Source: Phycomyces blakesleeanus NRRL 1555(-)
Taxonomy: Eukaryota > Mucoromycota > Mucoromycetes > Mucorales > Phycomycetaceae
Direction of reading: 5' to 3'
NCBI RefSeq assembly: GCF_001638985.1
Contig: NW_017265168.1
Location: 124,001 to 188,000 of the forward strand
Length of the DNA stretch: 64,000 nucleotides
Under the pieces are notes generated by a model. That model saw only the letters and a program-made list of their open reading frames with translations, ran no database searches and had not been told where the DNA came from. Position 1 is the first letter of the stretch; each line of letters opens with the position of its first letter. This document shows, piece by piece, positions 59,382 through 64,000 of the stretch. A program made the position numbers and the translations under genes.

Positions 59382-62244
59382 CAGTGGTCCCTCGATAATT
59401 TCACGCCCCTTTAATTTCACACTTCGATAATTTCAAGGCTCTGAAGACCCAACTCGAAAAATAGGGCTTAACTTTCACGATTCTCGTTAATTTCACTTTC
59501 ACGAAATTTTTTGGCCTTGAATCCTTACAGAAAAAAAAATTAGCCAATCAGACGAGAGCAATATAGTTATAGCTTGGTTTAAATTTTTTTAATTCTAGCT
59601 TTTCACGATTTTGTAATTGACATCAATGTCAAGTGCGTTAAGTTTTCATGCCAAACACTGGGTTATCAAGTTGTCATCTAGCTTACTTTTTTTAAAAAAT
59701 TTTTTTTTCATTTTTTTTTAGAAATAAAATAAAACTATATGTGCTATATTTTGATTAAGTTTCATTTATTAATTGTTTAGTAAAGATTATTCACTTGAAA
59801 AATATAAATATAATTCTAATTTGTTTGTTACAAAAGTTTTTATTGTAGATTTTATTATTTCTATCTGTCATTACTATTTATTGTTATTTGCAATTGTTAC
59901 TATTTACAAACATATTACGAAATCAAGCTTTGACTGTACTTGGCTGCTAACTTTTTTTTTCTATTTTTAAATGAAGAAAAATATATTTCTTATAGAAAAT
60001 TGTTTTTATTTTATTTGAAAAAGAATAAATTTTAAAAAGACTTAAAGAAGCTGGTTACTTTAGTTTGCTTTGAGTTCGCGGTTTTCTGGAACTTGTTTCT
60101 AAGGCCTTCAACCTTACTGACGAAGTCTCTGTCAATATCCTCGTCTTCCAAGATATCCAAAAGCGTGCAAACACACTCAAACTTTTCCGAAGCAGAATAA
60201 GTTCTCTTGAAAGGAACTGCTGATTCCACTTCAGCAATTTCTTCATTGCTGTTGTTGTTGGCTGCATTGTCGTCTGCATCATACTCTTTCATGACAATGT
60301 CAGTGATCTCATTCTCATTGATCACTCTATGAGTGCATTGTCTCTCATAGAGTGGATCTGATTCGCTGGTCAGACAATCTTCAAGAGACAGAAGACCTGA
60401 TCCAGCAATCTTGTCCAGGGTTTCTTGTAAACCCTCAACGAGAACCTTTTTAGCCAGACTTTGCTGAATCATAGCCTGGTTTACATCTATAAATTATATT
60501 TAGAATATTAAGAAAGTGGAATTAAAAGATTATACTACTATTATGACCAATAAATTATCTTACTACTACCTTCACTATCTTTGTCTTCAATAAAGTGAAA
60601 GATTGTTGCATTCCAGCAGTTCTCAATAGTCTTTGCCGAGACAGATTCCCAAGCCTCTCTTATCCATTTCATGGCCCACAATTGATCAATTTCAAAGATT
60701 TTATCAATTGGCCCGATTTTATCTTGATTGCCATTTTGAATCATGCCAATATACTGATATGCCTTGGCATACTGTTTACGCTTGAAATAAGCCTTAAAAG
60801 CCCGAATGATACCACCATCCAATGGCTGAAGGTGGGAAGTGGTGTTTGGTGGCAAAAAAAGAAGCTCAACGTTTGTAGATGTATAATCAACTATATGACC
60901 AGAGAAATTGTCGAGAATCAAAAGAACTTTGCGCTTTTGAGCTTTCATGGCATGATCAAAGCAACGGAGGAAAACATGAAAGATCGATCTTGTCATCCAA
61001 GCATTGCTATTGTAATGATACATGGAGAATCCATGATCACTTGCTTCTTGCTTCTTGTTGTTCTTGTTGAAGCAGTTTGGTCTTCTTGCATGCCCAATCA
61101 TCAGTACATTGGACCACTTGTCCATTCCGTCTGCATTACACAAGAGACCTACAGTCAGGCGCTTCTTGTTATCTTTCCAACCAGAAAATTTCTGGTGAGA
61201 AATTGTTGTTCTTGGTGGGGCAGCATAAAAGAGTGCTGTTTCATCAAAGTTATATATGTCACAAGCACTATATCCCTCTATCTTCTCTTTGATGGCAGCC
61301 TTGTCAATCTGAAGCGATTCTATATCAGTAGAACCAGCCTCACCATGAATTCGATTCATTTTAATGCAATGACGCTTTCCAAACTTCTCCATCCAGCCTT
61401 GAGAAGCACTAAAGTTTTTAACGCCTATTCTTTCAGCGAAAATAGTAGCTTTAGTCTTAATCAATTCCCAAGTGATGGGAATCTGATTATTTTCAGCAAT
61501 GTTGATCCAAAGAATCACTGCTTCTTCAATTTGCTATAGTTGTGTGACAATATAATAAGGTTAATTTTATTTTTTATATGGAGCAAAAATGCATAATGTT
61601 GAGATATATTACATACAGGCCATTTCCCCTTTCTAACGCGCTTTCTGTTTTTTACGTCGGCTTGCATTATCAAGCTCTGGTCTCCTCTCTTCAAAATCTT
61701 TGAGATTGTAGAAGCATCAGGAGCTTTTTGAAGGCCAAAGGTTTCCTTTGCCCATTCAGCCAATTGGGGGTTACTCATAAATGGCTTTTTCTTTTTAATA
61801 TCACAAATCTCAATGTGATTTGCAATATTAAGTGAAACGTTTTTTTTGCTCATTTTTATTGTTTAGTTCTGGATTTGATAGATTTCATTAAAGTATCAAA
61901 AAAAATTGAAAATGATATTAGATAAGCATTATATAATAAGCTAAAAGCATACCAAAAAGCTGTTATTATTTGATTGAATAAGAATTTGAAACAATAATTG
62001 GTTACGAGACAGGGGGGTAGAAAACAGTAATGCAGCCAGGGGTTATATTTAACTAGAATGAATTTAAACAGAGGATTGAAGCATATCAAATCATTACTTG
62101 ATATATTTTTTTTCTATTAAAGAATAATGTAAACTCCGCCCATAGTTGGCGGAAAATATATACTCCGAACTCGTTAATTTCACTCTTCTATAATTTCAAG
62201 ACACCTGGCCTTCCCTAGGCCTTGAAATTATCGAGGGACCACTG
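59382..62244 (-). mobile_element. pogo/Tigger-like DNA transposon, structurally complete
   Basis: Both ends carry the same 22-bp terminal inverted repeat, beginning CAGTGGTCCCTCGATAATTT, flanked by TA on both sides (59380-59381 and 62245-62246), the expected target duplication. Inner ends hold extra AATTTCAC units. Length 2,863 bp. It contains one uninterrupted minus-strand transposase gene. Perfect ends and an open gene suggest a young and possibly active copy. Confidence 0.93.
60032..61853 (-). CDS. pogo/Tigger (CENP-B-like) transposase
   Basis: Three exons, 61853-61617, 61533-60570 and 60486-60032, join in one frame to 551 residues (last join G|AT giving EDVNQA). The N-terminus is a CENP-B-type helix-turn-helix (MSNPQLAEWAKETFGL, ASTISKILKR). 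A second HTH_Tnp/CENPB domain is read across the first intron (NFSASQGWMEKFGKRH). The DDE_1 domain has the expected acids in IYNFDETALFY, LLILDNFSGH and LQPLDGGIIRAFK, the DDD pattern of pogo. The C-terminal exon is acidic and ends KTANSKQTKVTSFFKSF; its QTKVTSFF resembles a PIP-box-like PCNA motif, as reported for some pogo transposases. No stop or frameshift seen. Confidence 0.9.
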
Positions 62245-63595
62245 TACCGCCTTTCTAAAAAATAGCCTGTTAGCATTATTACTGTAAGAAAACATGACAG
62301 AGACACCAGCAACTATTTTTGTTTTCACGTGATTGTTATCTACAAATTCCTAGTGTTTGCCAAAGTAATTATTGGAAAATTTAGTTCCTTGATCATTAAG
62401 AAAGGCAAACATATCAGATTCACCTTTTACTTGAGTACCTGTAAATTTGTTAATCCATAAGCTTCCACTGGTAATATATCTGAGTATGTTCTGCTTTCCA
62501 AACTTAAGGGCAAGATCCCTGTTAGAGCATCCACAGCATTATATGTAACTAAAATAATTATGTAAAATAAAAAAATCGCATTTAAAAGAGATAATATAGA
62601 CCATCCACAGTGGTCTGAGTAAAATTAGCAGTGTATGTAAAAAAGCCCTGTATGTTTTTGTGAATTGTTAAATTTAAAAAGATGGTAATTATTATTGAGA
62701 AATAATCAGTTAAAACTTTTAGTTGAGCAATTTGCTGGAGATGAAAAATCTAAATTTTCTATCTAAATTAACATTCTTGTTAAATTTACACAGACCGCTG
62801 TGAATGCTCTTATCAGCACAACGGTTTTAGTACACCAAATGAGTTCAGATGAACTTGTTGAATTGTTTACCCTTTTCAGTCTCAAAGTGGAAAGCACAAT
62901 CAAACCTCTTGATGTCTTCCTTCAAGTGCAGCAGAAGGTGTGTCTTCAGGGTTAAGCTGAACTTGGTTTTGGCATATACATCATATTTGTACAAAGACAA
63001 CAAGACAACGAGCAGTATTATCAACATTGTTGAGATATTGATCAAAATCAGAATCGACCTCTTGAATAAATAAAAGAGATGATAGAATGCAAAGTTCCAT
63101 GAAGGGCTTAGCAATCATACTAACTTCAGTGTTAAGAATAGGTGGCAAGACTTGCACCAGAATCTTGAACTTCTTGTCAAGATAAGACTCACTATGTCTA
63201 AGCTTCTTTCTGAAAGTTCTTGTGAAGTTTCTGAACCCTTTTGCTTGCTTCAGCAAATCAGATAACTTTACTTGTGAAGCATTGTTGCCCTTTAAAACTT
63301 CCTTGAACAGATGATTAACAAGATATTTATAAACTCTAAGAGTCACAGTATGCAAAATCTCTACAGGTGTATCAAGAGCAAGATCAAAGGACTGCAAACA
63401 CAGTAGGTCGTCAGTACCAGTATGACTATATTCAAGATCAGCAAGAATAATTGCCTTATTGGTAGCCTTTTTTGTTTTCAGATAGGGATTATTAGTATTT
63501 AGTAATATACTAGGAATTGCCTTCTCTTTACAAGTTGGATCAGCGGCTGTAATCTTATAATGTTCTTTTGTTTTGTGCTGGCAGTCACAAACCAA
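62245..63595 (-). pseudogene. older transposon-associated gene, interrupted by the pogo element
   Basis: From 63595 the frame reads a Cys/His start (VCDCQHKTKEHY), DTPVEILHTVTLRVYKYLV, then after decay near 63.0-62.6 kb LALKFGKQNILRYITSG and GTKFSNNYFGKH, a TAG, and FSYSNNANRLFFRKAV up to the TA where the pogo element sits. The VEILHT..VYKYL motif recurs in uncharacterised transposon-linked proteins of fungi. It is broken by stops, frame changes and the insertion. I cannot assign a superfamily. Confidence 0.45.
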
Positions 63596-63773
63596 ATACT
63601 CAGAATCGAAGTTGGTATCTCCTTATTTTATTCTACGGAGAGTTTGAATTAGTATTTAATTTAGTCCTGTGGCTTTCTAACTTTAATGACAGATAGTGGC
63701 TTTTGCATCCCACACATGGCATTTTTTTTCAACAAATAATCACTTCCCTCTTTCTTAAAAACAAACTTCAATT

Positions 63774-64000
63774 ATGTCTAACAACAATATAAACAACACT
63801 ATTTATGATATTTCCACCATTCAACAAGTCTTGATCAGCTTGCCTTTGGAAGGAATCAAGATGCTTCCTTTGAATTCGACAATATTAGTAAAAGCTAGTG
63901 AATGGGAAGAGTGTCTGGAGCGAATCAATGCCTTATGCTCAACAAAATGGAATAAAAAGCATAAATATTCTGGAAAAGGTTTAGTTTTTGGAGAGACTAA
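63774..64000 (+). CDS. partial ORF of unknown function (runs off the window)
   Basis: An ATG at 63774 opens 75 codons with no stop before the end: Asn-rich start, then LISLPLEGIKML and ASEWEECLERINALCSTKW. It is divergent from the decayed gene at 62245-63595, with 178 bases between the start codons. Spacing and company suggest a transposon gene (the W..C..I..ST.W pattern resembles the N-terminal part of some MULE/FAR1 proteins), but this is weak. Confidence 0.4.
   Translation, partial: MSNNNINNTIYDISTIQQVLISLPLEGIKMLPLNSTILVKASEWEECLERINALCSTKWNKKHKYSGKGLVFGET

Noticed and set aside
60595..61539. 314-residue open frame on the plus strand
   Set aside because: Shadow of the pogo transposase on the minus strand, which has conserved motifs and exact splice joins.
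1..64000. CRISPR arrays, rRNA and tRNA genes
   Set aside because: No regularly spaced repeat-spacer series, and no rRNA segments or tRNA cloverleaf sequences were noticed on either strand by eye; a tRNA search program would be needed to exclude tRNAs fully.
63774..64000. Terminal ORF as a confident MULE gene
   Set aside because: Only 75 residues are visible and the resemblance is weak; reported as an unknown partial ORF instead.

Overview
The window looks like nuclear DNA of an early-diverging fungus, most probably a member of the Mucoromycota (Mucorales). The reasons are short GT-AG introns (about 60-160 bp), AT-rich and microsatellite-rich intergenic DNA, a secreted CotH-kinase-like gene (a family expanded in Mucorales), and transposons of types common in these genomes. 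I cannot name the species.

The left third (1-20.5 kb) is ordinary gene space with eight host genes. In order they are: the 3' part of a tRNA cytosine-5 methyltransferase (Trm4/NSUN2 type), an FHA-RING ubiquitin ligase (Dma1 type), a membrane-anchored PPP-family metallophosphatase (Ppn2-like), a CotH-kinase-like secreted protein, an AhpD/carboxymuconolactone-decarboxylase-like protein, a phenol-hydroxylase-type FAD monooxygenase, an F-box/leucine-rich-repeat protein on the minus strand, and a short KxDL-family (BORC/BLOC-1) gene in three small exons. The reading frame closes exactly across every exon join I propose. Two introns appear to use GC-AG borders. The genes have no obvious common pathway; they are single housekeeping or secretory genes, each with its own flanks. 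20.5-24.9 kb is gene-empty.

From 24.9 kb to the end almost every coding signal is a mobile element. A minus-strand LINE (24.9-30.48 kb) is riddled with stops that look like C-to-T changes. Two CACTA (Tnp2-type) elements of nearly equal size lie tail to tail (30,481-35,244 and 37,130-41,814). Each carries a Tnp2 transposase gene and a small divergently transcribed second gene, separated by a shared promoter region with a conserved 15-bp motif; element 2 has a 3-bp TAG target duplication. A third, older Tnp2 relic lies at 54-56 kb. Between and beyond these are a MULE/FAR1-type transposase with a decayed OTU-protease-like domain downstream (43.8-46.8 kb), Harbinger-like fragments, a Tc1/mariner transposase with one stop (49.6-50.7 kb), palindromic MITE-like units, and a diverged dispersed repeat present twice (47.7 and 57.3 kb).

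A pogo/Tigger element (59,382-62,244) has perfect terminal repeats, a TA duplication and an apparently intact three-exon transposase. It sits inside an older transposon gene. The window ends in an open reading frame that starts at 63,774.

The most interesting biology is (i) the two-gene CACTA architecture, reminiscent of plant En/Spm, (ii) the MULE-OTU association, and (iii) the consistent C-to-T pattern of inactivating stops, which suggests methylation- or RIP-like decay.
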